The position numbers and the translations under genes are program-made. From assembly GCF_900105725.1 (NCBI RefSeq), contig NZ_FNLM01000034.1, positions 1,674,001 to 1,738,000 on the forward strand: a stretch of DNA of 64,000 bases, written 5' to 3'. The DNA is from Gordonia westfalica (GTDB lineage: Bacteria > Actinomycetota > Actinomycetes > Mycobacteriales > Mycobacteriaceae). Positions 17,171 through 25,803 of the stretch are shown in pieces (the first letter of the stretch is position 1; every line of letters starts with the position of its first letter). The notes under the pieces were generated by a model. The model was not told the origin of the DNA, did not search any database, and saw nothing but the letters and a program-made list of their open reading frames with translations.

Positions 17171-17965
17171 TCAGATGGCGGCGAACTTGTTGAACTCGGG
17201 CCTGCGCTTCTCGGCGAAGGCCCGCGCCCCCTCGGCCCCCTCCTCGGTGTGATGGGTGAAGAGGTCCAGCGCACTCATCGCGAGGTTGGAGAGACCGGCC
17301 TGATGATCGGTGTCCGCATTGAAGCTCTGCTTCAGGAAGCGCAGGGTGGTGGGCGACTTCTCGGCGATCTCGGCGGCGATCTTCTTCGCTTCGTCGAGCA
17401 GGTCGGCGGCCGGGACGACCCAGTTCACCAGGCCCCACCGTTCGGCGGTCTCGGCGTCGTATTGGCGGCACAGGTACCAGATCTCGCGGGCCCGTTTCTC
17501 CCCCACGACGCGGGCCAGGAACGCCGAGCCGAAGCCGGCGTCGAAGGAGCCGACCTTGGGTCCGGACTGACCGAAGCGCGCCGTGTCGGCGGCGATGGTG
17601 AGGTCGCACAGTACGTGCAGGACATGTCCGCCGCCGATGGCGAGTCCGTTGACCGCGGCGATGACCGGTTTCGGGATGTCGCGAATCGTCTTGTGCAGGT
17701 TGCCGATCTCGAACATGCCGCTCTCGCTGGGGCCGTAGTCGCCGGTCTCCGCACGCTGCTTGACATCACCACCGGTGCAGAACGCCTTCTCACCGGCTCC
17801 GGTGAGGATCACCACCTGAACGCCGGCGTCGGCCCAGGCGCGACGAAAGGCGTTGATCATCTCCTCCACGGTCTTGGCCCGGAAGGCGTTGTACCTCTGC
17901 GACCGGTTCATCGTGATGATCGCGGTGGGCCCCTCGACCGTGTAGTCGATGTCTTCGTAATCCAT
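17171..17965 (-). CDS. Crotonase-family enzyme, BadI-like 2-ketocyclohexanecarboxyl-CoA hydrolase
   Basis: 264-residue crotonase-superfamily protein. The match to BadI is close in order and detail: YNAFRAKTVEEMI, LTGAGEKAFCTGGD, IRDIPKPVIAAVNGLAIGGGH, DLTIAADTARFGQSGPKVGS, then AFLARVVGEKRAREIWYLC and KRRPEFNK at the end. BadI opens the ring of 2-ketocyclohexanecarboxyl-CoA by a hydrolytic retro-Claisen step, giving pimeloyl-CoA. ATG 17965 is preferred over GTG 17974 because AAGGAG is then 8 nt away. It is the first gene of the cluster, behind a TTGACA promoter with a palindrome over its -10. The naphthoate synthase family (MenB) is the main alternative. Confidence 0.83.
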   Translation of the reverse strand: MDYEDIDYTVEGPTAIITMNRSQRYNAFRAKTVEEMINAFRRAWADAGVQVVILTGAGEKAFCTGGDVKQRAETGDYGPSESGMFEIGNLHKTIRDIPKPVIAAVNGLAIGGGHVLHVLCDLTIAADTARFGQSGPKVGSFDAGFGSAFLARVVGEKRAREIWYLCRQYDAETAERWGLVNWVVPAADLLDEAKKIAAEIAEKSPTTLRFLKQSFNADTDHQAGLSNLAMSALDLFTHHTEEGAEGARAFAEKRRPEFNKFAAI

Positions 17966-18086
17966 CCTGCTCACTCCTTGTGGTGGGGAATCGCCCGGGG
18001 TGCATCCGTATGCGGGCGTCTGCAGTGGTCAACGGCTGTTTCTCGATCTCCCAGAGCAATGCTGTGAACTGCTGTGGTGATATGAG

Positions 18087-18118
18087 TGAACGTACATTCA
18101 TCGGAAGAAGTGTGTCAA
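18087..18118 (-). promoter_or_regulatory. Promoter with overlapping palindromic operator for the alicyclic acid cluster
   Basis: On the minus strand TTGACA (18113-18118) is followed after 18 bp by TACGTT (18089-18094), a good sigma-70-type pair. The 14-bp palindrome TGAATGTACGTTCA (18087-18100) covers the -10 hexamer, where a bound TetR dimer would block RNA polymerase. The BadI-like start is about 120 nt downstream. A related palindrome precedes the tetR gene at 13465-13478. The divergent eutB gene starts at 18201. Confidence 0.68.
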
Positions 18119-18200
18119 GGGTCACTCCCCGACAGGTGGCTGTCCGGGCAGTTCGTTCGCCGTGCGCGGCCGGTCCGCCTAACCTAGACTTCTACGGACC

Positions 18201-19610
18201 ATGAGATTCACCCAGACCATCTCCGGCACGACCCATGAGTTCGACGGCCTCGTCGAACTCATGGCGAAGGCCACCCCCCGCCGCTCCGGTGACGAACTGG
18301 CCGGCTGCGCCGCGATATCCGACGCCGAACGCGCCGCCGCGGCATGGCAATTGGCCGACGTGCCCCTGTCGACGTTTCTCGACGATCTGCTGGTCCCCTA
18401 CGAATCGGACGAGGTCACCCGCCTCATCATCGACACCCACGATCGCGCGGCCTTCGCCGAGATCTCCCACCTGACCGTCGGCGGGTTCCGCGACTGGTTG
18501 CTCGAGATCTCCACCCGTCCCGACGCCGCCGAACGCATCGCCCGCATCTCCCCCGCCGTCACACCCGAGATGGCCGCCGCCACATCGAAGATCATGCGCA
18601 ACCAGGACCTCATCCTGGTGGCATCGGCCATCCGGGTGACCTCGGCCTTCCGCACCACGATCGGACTCCCGGGCCGGATCGCCACCCGCCTGCAACCCAA
18701 CCACCCCACCGACGATCCGCGCGGAATCGCCGCCGCCACCCTCGACGGACTGCTGATGGGATGCGGCGATGCGGTGATCGGGATCAACCCGGCATCGGAC
18801 TCACCACAGGCAACCGCCGACCTGCTCCACATGCTCGACGACATCCGCCGCCGGTTCGAGATCCCCATGCAGTCCTGCGTGCTCTCCCACGTCACCACCA
18901 CCATCGACCTCATCGGCCAGGGCGTCCCCGTGGACCTGGTGTTCCAGTCGATCGCCGGGACCGAGGGAGCCAACACGGGATTCGGCGTGAACCTGTCGAT
19001 CCTGCAGGAGGCCAACGACGCCGGCCGGTCCCTGCACCGCGGCACGGTCGGCGACAACGTCATGTACCTGGAAACCGGTCAGGGATCGGCGTTGTCCGCA
19101 GGCGCCCACCTCGGCACCGGCGGCAAACCCGTCGATCAGCAGACCCTCGAAACGAGGGCCTACGCGGTCGCCCGCGCACTGGATCCGTTCCTGATCAACA
19201 CCGTCGTCGGATTCATCGGCCCCGAATACCTCTACGACGGCAAGCAGATCATCCGCGCCGGACTCGAAGACCACTTCTGCGGCAAGCTCCTCGGGCTCCC
19301 GATGGGCGTCGACGTCTGCTACACCAACCATGCCGAGGCCGACCAGGACGACATGGACACTCTGCTCACCCTGCTCGGCGCCGCCGGCGCCGCCTTCGTC
19401 ATCGCCGTGCCCGGCGCCGACGACGTGATGCTCGGCTACCAGAGCCTGGCCTTCCACGACGCGCTCTACGTCCGCCAGGCACTCCGGCTGCGCCCCGCCC
19501 CGGAATTCGAAGCGTGGCTGACCCGACTCGGCATCTCCGACACCGACGGCCGGATCCTTCCGGTCGATCCGGCCACCTCCCCGCTCCTGCCGTTGGCGGC
19601 AGGCCGATGA
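18201..19610 (+). CDS. eutB: Ethanolamine ammonia-lyase large subunit
   Basis: 469-residue catalytic subunit of the adenosylcobalamin-dependent enzyme that splits ethanolamine into acetaldehyde and ammonia. Family hallmarks include NPASDSPQATADLLHMLDDI, QSCVLSHVTTTID, LVFQSIAGTEGANTGFG, the LETGQGSALSAGAHLGTGG region and CYTNHAEADQDDM. Full length for the family (about 450-470). No Shine-Dalgarno sequence precedes the ATG, and TAGACT at 18185-18190 could be a -10 element, so translation may be leaderless. No microcompartment genes are nearby, indicating the simple cytoplasmic form of ethanolamine use. Confidence 0.95.
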   Translation: MRFTQTISGTTHEFDGLVELMAKATPRRSGDELAGCAAISDAERAAAAWQLADVPLSTFLDDLLVPYESDEVTRLIIDTHDRAAFAEISHLTVGGFRDWLLEISTRPDAAERIARISPAVTPEMAAATSKIMRNQDLILVASAIRVTSAFRTTIGLPGRIATRLQPNHPTDDPRGIAAATLDGLLMGCGDAVIGINPASDSPQATADLLHMLDDIRRRFEIPMQSCVLSHVTTTIDLIGQGVPVDLVFQSIAGTEGANTGFGVNLSILQEANDAGRSLHRGTVGDNVMYLETGQGSALSAGAHLGTGGKPVDQQTLETRAYAVARALDPFLINTVVGFIGPEYLYDGKQIIRAGLEDHFCGKLLGLPMGVDVCYTNHAEADQDDMDTLLTLLGAAGAAFVIAVPGADDVMLGYQSLAFHDALYVRQALRLRPAPEFEAWLTRLGISDTDGRILPVDPATSPLLPLAAGR

Positions 19611-20404
19611 GCACACCGGAACACTCCGCCGATCCCACCGGCACCGACGCCTGGGCATCGATGCGCCGAACCACCCAGGCGCGCATCGGGCTGGGACGTG
19701 CGGGCAACTCGCTGCCATCACGTCGCGTGCTGGAGTTCCAGGCGGCACACGCCGCCGCACGGGACGCCGTACACCAGCCCCTCGACCCAGCCGCGATCAC
19801 CGACACCCTCGCCGATCTCGGCGTCGGCACCCCGGTCACCGTGACGAGCCGGGCAGCCGATCGCGGCCAGTACCTACGCCGACCCGACCTCGGCCGGATA
19901 CCCGAAGACCTCTCCCAACTCACCGAATCCGGCGCCGACATCGGGATCGTCATCGCCGACGGCCTGTCCCCCCGCGCGGTCGTCGACCACGGCCACGGGC
20001 TGGTGGCCGCACTACTCGATGCGTTCGACGGCCGTTACTCGGTCGCTCCGCCGGTGATCGCCACGCAGGCGCGCGTTGCACTCGGCGACCACATCGGCGA
20101 GGCGCTCGGCGTCACCACGCTCATCGTGATCATCGGTGAGCGACCCGGACTCTCGGTCGCCGACAGCCTCGGTATCTACCTGACCCATCTACCCCGGCCG
20201 GGACGCACCGACGCCGACCGCAACTGCATCTCCAACATCCACCCACCGGACGGACTGCAGTACGACGTCGCCGCGCGGATCACCGCAGCCCTCGTCGACG
20301 GCGCCCGCAAACTCGGCCGCTCGGGCGTGGCGCTCAAGGACACCTCGCGTCAGGACGAACTCGAGAACCTCTACGGCGCAGACGATCTCACCATCGAGTC
20401 CTGA
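19607..20404 (+). CDS. eutC: Ethanolamine ammonia-lyase small subunit
   Basis: 265-residue partner of EutB that helps bind the cobalamin cofactor. Typical stretches are RTTQARIGLGRAGNSLPSRR, the LEFQAAHAAARDAVH region, IVIADGLSPRAV, ATQARVALGDHIGE, VIIGERPGLSVADSLGIYLTH and the C-terminal DRNCISNIHPPDGL. It starts at ATG 19607 in a 4-nt ATGA overlap with eutB, which ensures balanced synthesis. An ethanolamine permease and an aldehyde dehydrogenase are not in the window. Convergent with the SHOCT gene, 7 nt apart. Confidence 0.95.
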   Translation: MSTPEHSADPTGTDAWASMRRTTQARIGLGRAGNSLPSRRVLEFQAAHAAARDAVHQPLDPAAITDTLADLGVGTPVTVTSRAADRGQYLRRPDLGRIPEDLSQLTESGADIGIVIADGLSPRAVVDHGHGLVAALLDAFDGRYSVAPPVIATQARVALGDHIGEALGVTTLIVIIGERPGLSVADSLGIYLTHLPRPGRTDADRNCISNIHPPDGLQYDVAARITAALVDGARKLGRSGVALKDTSRQDELENLYGADDLTIES

Positions 20405-20411
20405 CCGCTCC

Positions 20412-20726
20412 TCAGCTCCCGAGGATCTTGGCCTTCTGCGCGGCGAACTCGGCCTCGGTGAGGATGCCCTGCTGGTAGAGCGCGCCGAGTTCCTTGAGCG
20501 CCGAGATCGTGTCGACCGCGCTCGGCGGGGCGGCCGGCGCCGCCTGAGGCTGCGGGGTCGGCGCGTACTGGGGTTCGGGATACTGCTGCGCACGCGGATC
20601 CTGTTGGGTCACGGTCCCCTGTTGCGCCCATCGGCTCGCCTGGCGTCGGGACACCCGGTTGCTCACCGCGGTCGCGGTACCGGAGATGACCGCCGTGCGG
20701 GCGACGCCGCGGATCAGTCCTGGCAT
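20412..20726 (-). CDS. Small SHOCT-domain protein
   Basis: 104 residues. The N-terminal third is basic and mildly hydrophobic (GLIRGVARTAVISGTATAVSNRVSRRQ). The middle is rich in Q, P and A. The C-terminus (ISALKELGALYQQGILTEAEFAAQKAKIL) is a SHOCT (short C-terminal) motif, which usually mediates oligomerisation. Function unknown. ATG 20726 is chosen for the AAGGGA sequence before it. It lies 13 nt from the DUF6325-like gene; in actinobacteria these two families are often paired. Confidence 0.82.
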   Translation of the reverse strand: MPGLIRGVARTAVISGTATAVSNRVSRRQASRWAQQGTVTQQDPRAQQYPEPQYAPTPQPQAAPAAPPSAVDTISALKELGALYQQGILTEAEFAAQKAKILGS

Positions 20727-20739
20727 GACGTATGTCCCT

Positions 20740-21201
20740 TCATGATTCCTCGACCGCGTCGAGGGTTTCGAGTAGCGCTTCGACCGGGATCCGGCCCGAC
20801 GCGACGAGACGCCCACCATTGTTGCGCACCGCCGTGGCGAATGGCGCGGCCCACAGGTTCTCCCACACGAGAACGGCTGCGCTGGAACCGGGTTCGAGCA
20901 CGGACGCCGCTTCGGCGATGTCGGCGTGGTCGAGGATCGACGTCGACGCGCCGTCGAAGATCGCGAACTCCACGCCCAGTTCGCTGATCTCGATCTCGGC
21001 AACCGTTCCGTCGGCCCCCTTGGTGACGAAGGCGATGTCGATGATCCGCACGATGCCCCGGTCGACCAGGTCCATCAGGTAGGGCAACGCCTCACCCGTG
21101 GGCTGCTTGCCCGCCCACTCCACGACGATGTAGTCGACCGGACCGAGTTCACGATCGTCGGCCGCATCCCGGCTCCCGGTGTCCGGGTTCCCGGCGGTCA
21201 T
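20740..21201 (-). CDS. DUF6325-like (DUF1269-related) protein
   Basis: 153 residues. GPVDYIVVEWAGKQPTGEALPYLMDLVDRG, then IVRIIDIAFVTKGADGTV and the later SAAVLVWENLWAAPFATAVRNNGG are characteristic of the DUF6325 family, related to DUF1269. Function unknown; no signal peptide or membrane segment is seen. The start overlaps the stop of the FadD-like gene (4 nt), and the SHOCT gene follows, so the three are probably one transcript. Confidence 0.72.
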   Translation of the reverse strand: MTAGNPDTGSRDAADDRELGPVDYIVVEWAGKQPTGEALPYLMDLVDRGIVRIIDIAFVTKGADGTVAEIEISELGVEFAIFDGASTSILDHADIAEAASVLEPGSSAAVLVWENLWAAPFATAVRNNGGRLVASGRIPVEALLETLDAVEES

Positions 21202-23036
21202 GACCGCAGATCCACCACTGTGTCGCCGGGCTGCGTTGCGTACAGAGCACCGATCTCGGTCGCGTACTTCGTGGCGATCGGAGTACGGCGCAGTTTCATC
21301 GTCGGGGTCAGCTCGTCACCGCCCGGCTCCCAGGCCGCGGGGACGATGGTGAAACGTTTGACCTGTTCCACCCGGGACAGCTTTCCGTTGGCGGTACGGA
21401 TCGCGGTCGAGACCTCCTCCACGACTTGGGGATGCACGGACAACTCGGCGAGCTCTGCGCCCGGGAGATTCAACTTGGTGGCCCGCGCCGCCGCGACCTC
21501 CGGGTCGAGGACCACCAGAGCGGAGACGTACGGCTTCGCGTCGCCGATCGCGGCCACCTGACTGATCAACGACGACGCCGCCTTCATCGCGTTCTCGATG
21601 TTGGTGGGCGACATGTTCTTTCCGGACTCGTTGATGATGAGTTCCTTCTTGCGGTCGACGATGGTCACGTTGCCGTCGTCATCGATCTTCGCGATGTCGC
21701 CGGTCGACAACCAGCCATCGGCATCGATCGTCTCGGCCGTCTTCTCGGGTTGTTTGCGGTAGCCGCGCATCACCACGGGGCCGCGGACGAGCAGCTCTCC
21801 GTCCTCGGCGAGCCTGACCTCCATGCCACGTATCGGTGGGCCGACGGTGCCTATCTTGAGGTTGTCGGGCGTGGTCATCGTCGACACACCGGTGGTCTCC
21901 GACATCCCCCACACCTCGAGGATCGGGATTCCCAGGCCCAGGAAGAACGTCAGCACCTCCGGCGGGATCGCCGCGGCTCCCGAGCCGGCGAACTTCACCT
22001 GGTCCAGGCCGAGCGCGGCGCGCACCTTGTGCAGCACCAGCCGGTCGGCGAGGCCGTGCTGGGCCCTGCCGAGGACGCCCACCCCGGTGCCCTCGATCTG
22101 TGCCCGGGCAACGGCGGCTCCCGCGCCGAAGGCCCAACCGGCGAGCGTTCGCTTGACCGGACTGGACTCCTCGGCGAGCTTCGCCTCGATGCCGGCCCGG
22201 ATCTTCTGCCACACCCGTGGAACCCCGAAGAAGAACGTCGGGTGCACCTCGGGCAGAGCCGCGGCGATCTCGCGAGGGTCCGGGACCGTGGTGATCTGCA
22301 TGCCGCGCATCATGTTCGCGGCATGCGACGACACCCGGTCGGCGATGTGGGCGGCCGGCAGATAGGAGATCGCGCGGTCGTCGAACCCCACGTCGACCTT
22401 CTCCGCCAGCGCGGCCATCTCGGCGACGATGTTGCGGTGGGTGATCTCGACGCCCTTCGGTGGCCCGGTGGTCCCGGAGGTGTAGATCAGGGTCGCCAGG
22501 TCATCGGGGGTCACCGCCTGCCACGTCGCGGTGAAGTCGAAACCCGTAGGCGGAGCGGTGTGTTCGACCTCGTCGAGTGAGGTCGTGCCGTCGGCCGTGC
22601 CGTCGACGACCACGATCCGGGTGACACCGGTGTTCGCCGCGGTGATCACCGGCAGGAACACCTGTTCGGTGATCACCAGTGTGTTCTCGGCGTTGCCGAA
22701 CAGGTGCTCGATCTGGTCGGGGGCGCTGGTGTTGTAGATCGAGAACGGCACCGCGCCGAGATGCAGCGCGGCAGCGTCGACCAGATGGAACTCCGGCCGG
22801 TTGGTCAGCATGATGCCGACGGTGTCACCGCGTCCGATGCCGAGGGCCGCGAGTCCGCCGGCGATCGCCTCGACCCGGGTGGCGTACTGCGACCAGGTGA
22901 TCGTCTGGGCACCGCCGACGGTGCGGATCGCCACGGCGTCGGGACGCACGGTGACCGTCTGCTGGAACGCAGCCGGAAGCGTCGACACATCGACCCCGGT
23001 CTCGTGGGGAAAAGTGATCAGGTCTGATGCGCTCAT
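21198..23036 (-). CDS. Long-chain fatty acid-CoA ligase (FadD15-like)
   Basis: 612-residue AMP-forming acyl-CoA synthetase. The P-loop is LIYTSGTTGPPKGVEITH, the adenine motif EVWGMSETTG, the hinge region GWLSTGDIAKIDDDGNVTIVDRKKELIINESGKNMSP. The C-terminal Lys sits in TPTMKLRR. The long insert between motifs and the VWQKIRAGIEAKL region is typical of the FadD15/Faa-type enzymes that activate long-chain fatty acids for degradation or lipid synthesis. Probably cytoplasmic or peripherally membrane-bound. The exact chain-length preference is not evident. Confidence 0.88.
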   Translation of the reverse strand: MSASDLITFPHETGVDVSTLPAAFQQTVTVRPDAVAIRTVGGAQTITWSQYATRVEAIAGGLAALGIGRGDTVGIMLTNRPEFHLVDAAALHLGAVPFSIYNTSAPDQIEHLFGNAENTLVITEQVFLPVITAANTGVTRIVVVDGTADGTTSLDEVEHTAPPTGFDFTATWQAVTPDDLATLIYTSGTTGPPKGVEITHRNIVAEMAALAEKVDVGFDDRAISYLPAAHIADRVSSHAANMMRGMQITTVPDPREIAAALPEVHPTFFFGVPRVWQKIRAGIEAKLAEESSPVKRTLAGWAFGAGAAVARAQIEGTGVGVLGRAQHGLADRLVLHKVRAALGLDQVKFAGSGAAAIPPEVLTFFLGLGIPILEVWGMSETTGVSTMTTPDNLKIGTVGPPIRGMEVRLAEDGELLVRGPVVMRGYRKQPEKTAETIDADGWLSTGDIAKIDDDGNVTIVDRKKELIINESGKNMSPTNIENAMKAASSLISQVAAIGDAKPYVSALVVLDPEVAAARATKLNLPGAELAELSVHPQVVEEVSTAIRTANGKLSRVEQVKRFTIVPAAWEPGGDELTPTMKLRRTPIATKYATEIGALYATQPGDTVVDLRS

Positions 23037-23146
23037 CTGGGCCCCTACTCGCCAGTGCGATGGTTGTGGTGGGCATCACACTAGCGAGTCGGCAGGCCGC
23101 GTGTTTCAGTTCAGGTCAAACGGTGACCCGATCGAGAATTTGCAGG

Positions 23147-25129
23147 TCAAGACCGTTTGTCGAGCGAAGTACCTTGCTCGATCGGCGACAGTGTCCAGGC
23201 TCCGCCACCGGTCAGTTCCAGCACCTCGGTGTGGTGCTGATCGGTGGTGCTGCGATGGCTGACCGATACCAGGATCGTCTCCGGGAGCTCGGTCCGGATC
23301 AGCCGGTACAGCGCATACTCGAGACCCTCGTCGACCGCGGAGGTCGCCTCGTCCATGAACACCGCCTGCGGCTTCGTCAGCAGGATGCGGGCGAAGGCCA
23401 CCCGCTGCTGCTCACCCGGCGACAGGACCTTCGCCCAGTCCTCCTCGTCGTACAGTCGGCCCGTGAGGTGCGGCAGGAAGACCGTCTCCAGGGCCTGCTT
23501 GATCGCCTCGTCGCCGACCTCGTCGGGCAGCGCCGGATAGGCGATGGCGGTCCGCAGGTCTCCGAGCGGGATGTAGGGCATCTGGGACAGGAACAGCGAT
23601 TGATAACCCGGCGGACGCGAGAACTCGCCGTCGATGAACGGCCACAGGCCGGCGAGGCCGCGCAGCAGGGTCGTCTTGCCCGTTCCCGAACGGCCCTTCA
23701 CGACGAGCGCATCGCCGGGATCGAGCGAGAGGTTGAGCGCGCGGATCAGCTCGTCGCCGCTCGGGGTCTTGACGTCGATGTCGGCGAGACGGACCGCGCG
23801 GTCCCGGTCGACGGTCGTGATCTCGGGCAGGGCACGTGATTTGGTGTCCGCATCGGCGAGACCGTCGAGACGGATGATCGAGGCGCGGAGTGCCGTGAAG
23901 TCGTCGTACGCGTTGCGGAAGAACGACAGGGCGTCGTGCATCTCGCCGAAGGCCGACGCGGTCTGCTGCATGTCGCCGAGTTTGATCTGACCCTCGAAGA
24001 ATCGCGGGATCTGCACCAGGTACGGGAAGACCACCGCCAACTGGCTGACGACGAAGTTCCAGCCGACGAAGGCGATCCTCACGTAGACGATCCGCCAGTA
24101 GTTCTTGATGACCTCCGCGAATCTCGCCATCAGACCCTGGTGCTCGACTCGCTCTCCGCGGTAGAACGCGATGTTCTCGGCGCCGTCGCGTACCCGGACG
24201 AGTGCGTAGCGGAAGTTCGCGGTGAGGCGTTCCTGCCAGAAGTTGAGCCGGATGAGGGGACGACCGATACCGAAGGCCACGACGCTGGTCACGAGCACAT
24301 ACACCAGCACCAGCCACATCATCATCCGTGGGATCTCGACGCCGAGGAGCGTGACCGGCCCCGACAGGTCCCAGAGGATCTTCGTGAAGGAGACGATGGA
24401 CGCGAGCGCCGTCAGTACGCCGTTGGTTGAGGAACCCCCGCCGCCCCAGAGCAGCGAGGAACCGACGGACGCGACGTTGGTGATGTCGGCCTGGATGCGC
24501 TGGTCGGGGTTGTCGACGCCCGGATGGATGTCGGTGGCCTTGCGCGACGGTTCCGGTGTCCGCCGGAACAGCCTGCGTCGCATCGGACCCGCGCTGAGGT
24601 CGACGAATCGGTTGCGGTAGAAGGCGAGACCCTTCATCCAGTCCGCGGCCGCCCCACCCGTCATCCACTGGCGGAGGTTGATCTCGAAGGCGGCACCGAC
24701 GTAGATCTCCACCATCGTGCGCACCACGTGCAGTGAGGCGAGGATGCCGAACACCGCCATGGAATGCCAGAAGGCGTCCTTGCCCATCTGGAGTAGTTGA
24801 TCCCCCTGCGGACCACCGGTCGCCAGTCCCTCGGCAGCTGTCTGCAGACCCGTGTAGAGGTCGTTGCCGAAGTAGGTGAACAGCACGGAGAGCCGCACGC
24901 CGAGCAACGCGAGCACCGTGAGGAGGGCGGCAAGACCCCACGCCTTGAGCCGGGTGCCCGGATCGGTGAAGAACCCACCGATGACCCTCCACAACGGTTT
25001 GCCCCAGCGGCTGAAACGCGCGAGCAGGAACCCGACGACGAGGAGCGCGGCCGCCGAGATCCCGAACGCGATGGCCAGCCATTTGAGGCTCGCCCACACC
25101 TCGTTGCCCCAGTCGATGCTGTACTCCAC
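23147..25129 (-). CDS. bacA: SbmA/BacA-type ABC transporter, fused permease and ATPase
   Basis: 660 residues. The N-terminal 380 residues contain six hydrophobic segments of the SbmA/BacA permease type. The C-terminal domain has Walker A (GRSGTGKTTLLRG), the signature LSPGEQQRVAFAR and Walker B (AVFMDEATSAVDE). This fused arrangement matches Rv1819c/BacA of Mycobacterium tuberculosis, which imports vitamin B12 and hydrophilic peptides. GTG 25129 is used; AGGGAG precedes it. The cobalamin-dependent eutBC genes are a few kb away, so B12 uptake is an attractive but unproven role. Confidence 0.86.
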   Translation of the reverse strand: MEYSIDWGNEVWASLKWLAIAFGISAAALLVVGFLLARFSRWGKPLWRVIGGFFTDPGTRLKAWGLAALLTVLALLGVRLSVLFTYFGNDLYTGLQTAAEGLATGGPQGDQLLQMGKDAFWHSMAVFGILASLHVVRTMVEIYVGAAFEINLRQWMTGGAAADWMKGLAFYRNRFVDLSAGPMRRRLFRRTPEPSRKATDIHPGVDNPDQRIQADITNVASVGSSLLWGGGGSSTNGVLTALASIVSFTKILWDLSGPVTLLGVEIPRMMMWLVLVYVLVTSVVAFGIGRPLIRLNFWQERLTANFRYALVRVRDGAENIAFYRGERVEHQGLMARFAEVIKNYWRIVYVRIAFVGWNFVVSQLAVVFPYLVQIPRFFEGQIKLGDMQQTASAFGEMHDALSFFRNAYDDFTALRASIIRLDGLADADTKSRALPEITTVDRDRAVRLADIDVKTPSGDELIRALNLSLDPGDALVVKGRSGTGKTTLLRGLAGLWPFIDGEFSRPPGYQSLFLSQMPYIPLGDLRTAIAYPALPDEVGDEAIKQALETVFLPHLTGRLYDEEDWAKVLSPGEQQRVAFARILLTKPQAVFMDEATSAVDEGLEYALYRLIRTELPETILVSVSHRSTTDQHHTEVLELTGGGAWTLSPIEQGTSLDKRS

Positions 25130-25328
25130 GCACGCTCCCTACGGTCGGACGTCACCGCCGGGAAACCGGCCGACGACACGGCCCGGCTGCACGCGGAGCG
25201 TCGAAGAAGCAATCGACACAACGGGTCCGGGCCCATCAATGATCCGGCGAAGTTTAACCCGCGGTTCACCGCCTGTCCGGGCAACCGCCGCCCATGTCGC
25301 GGCGGGAGATCGGTGGGAGCCCGCGAAC

Positions 25329-25793
25329 TCAGCCGAGGGGCCGGAGCACCGCACCCTCTTGGAGCGCGGCGGTGGAGACCGGCTGGGAGAACCGATCGCC
25401 GACGCGGACCACGTAGCCGGCGTCGGTGTACTCCACGCCGTCGGCCTCGAACGTCAGCCGGCAGCCGGTGTCGCTGCGGAGGAAGCCGGTCAGCGACGTC
25501 TTCGCCACGTCGTCGCCCGCGGCGTCGTAGATGACCACCGGTGCCCCGCGCGCGATCTGACCGCCGTCGCTCGTCGCGGTCACCTCAGTGGCGCAGTCGG
25601 CGACCACCCCGCCCTTCGCGGTGAAGGTCGGGGTCCGCAGCACGCCCGACAGCAGAGCGCCGATCGCGACGACGGCGAACAGCACCATCACGATCGTCGT
25701 GCCGATGATGACCGGAACCCGCGTCCTGCGCTGCCAGGTCCGGCGCGGTAGCTGCGGACCCGGGTCGAGCCACATCTGGAGGCCTGTGGTCAT
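25329..25793 (-). CDS. Single-pass membrane protein of unknown function
   Basis: 154 residues: a short basic cytoplasmic N-terminus, one strong membrane segment (about residues 27-51, PVIIGTTIVMVLFAVVAIGALL), then an extracytoplasmic domain of about 100 residues with two Cys (in VVADCATEV and SDTGCRLTF) that could form a disulfide. No family recognised. It begins 10 nt after the tesB stop, so it is probably cotranscribed with the thioesterase gene. Confidence 0.65.
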   Translation of the reverse strand: MTTGLQMWLDPGPQLPRRTWQRRTRVPVIIGTTIVMVLFAVVAIGALLSGVLRTPTFTAKGGVVADCATEVTATSDGGQIARGAPVVIYDAAGDDVAKTSLTGFLRSDTGCRLTFEADGVEYTDAGYVVRVGDRFSQPVSTAALQEGAVLRPLG

Positions 25794-25803
25794 TTCCGGC
25801 CCG

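Noticed and set aside
13494..17965. Ordinary fatty acid beta-oxidation operon
   Set aside because: Considered because ligase, dehydrogenase, hydratase-like and SDR genes also occur there. The close BadH motifs (NAAGWD, GLTMAG) and BadI motifs, and the lack of a thiolase, favour an alicyclic-acid pathway, though this is not proven.
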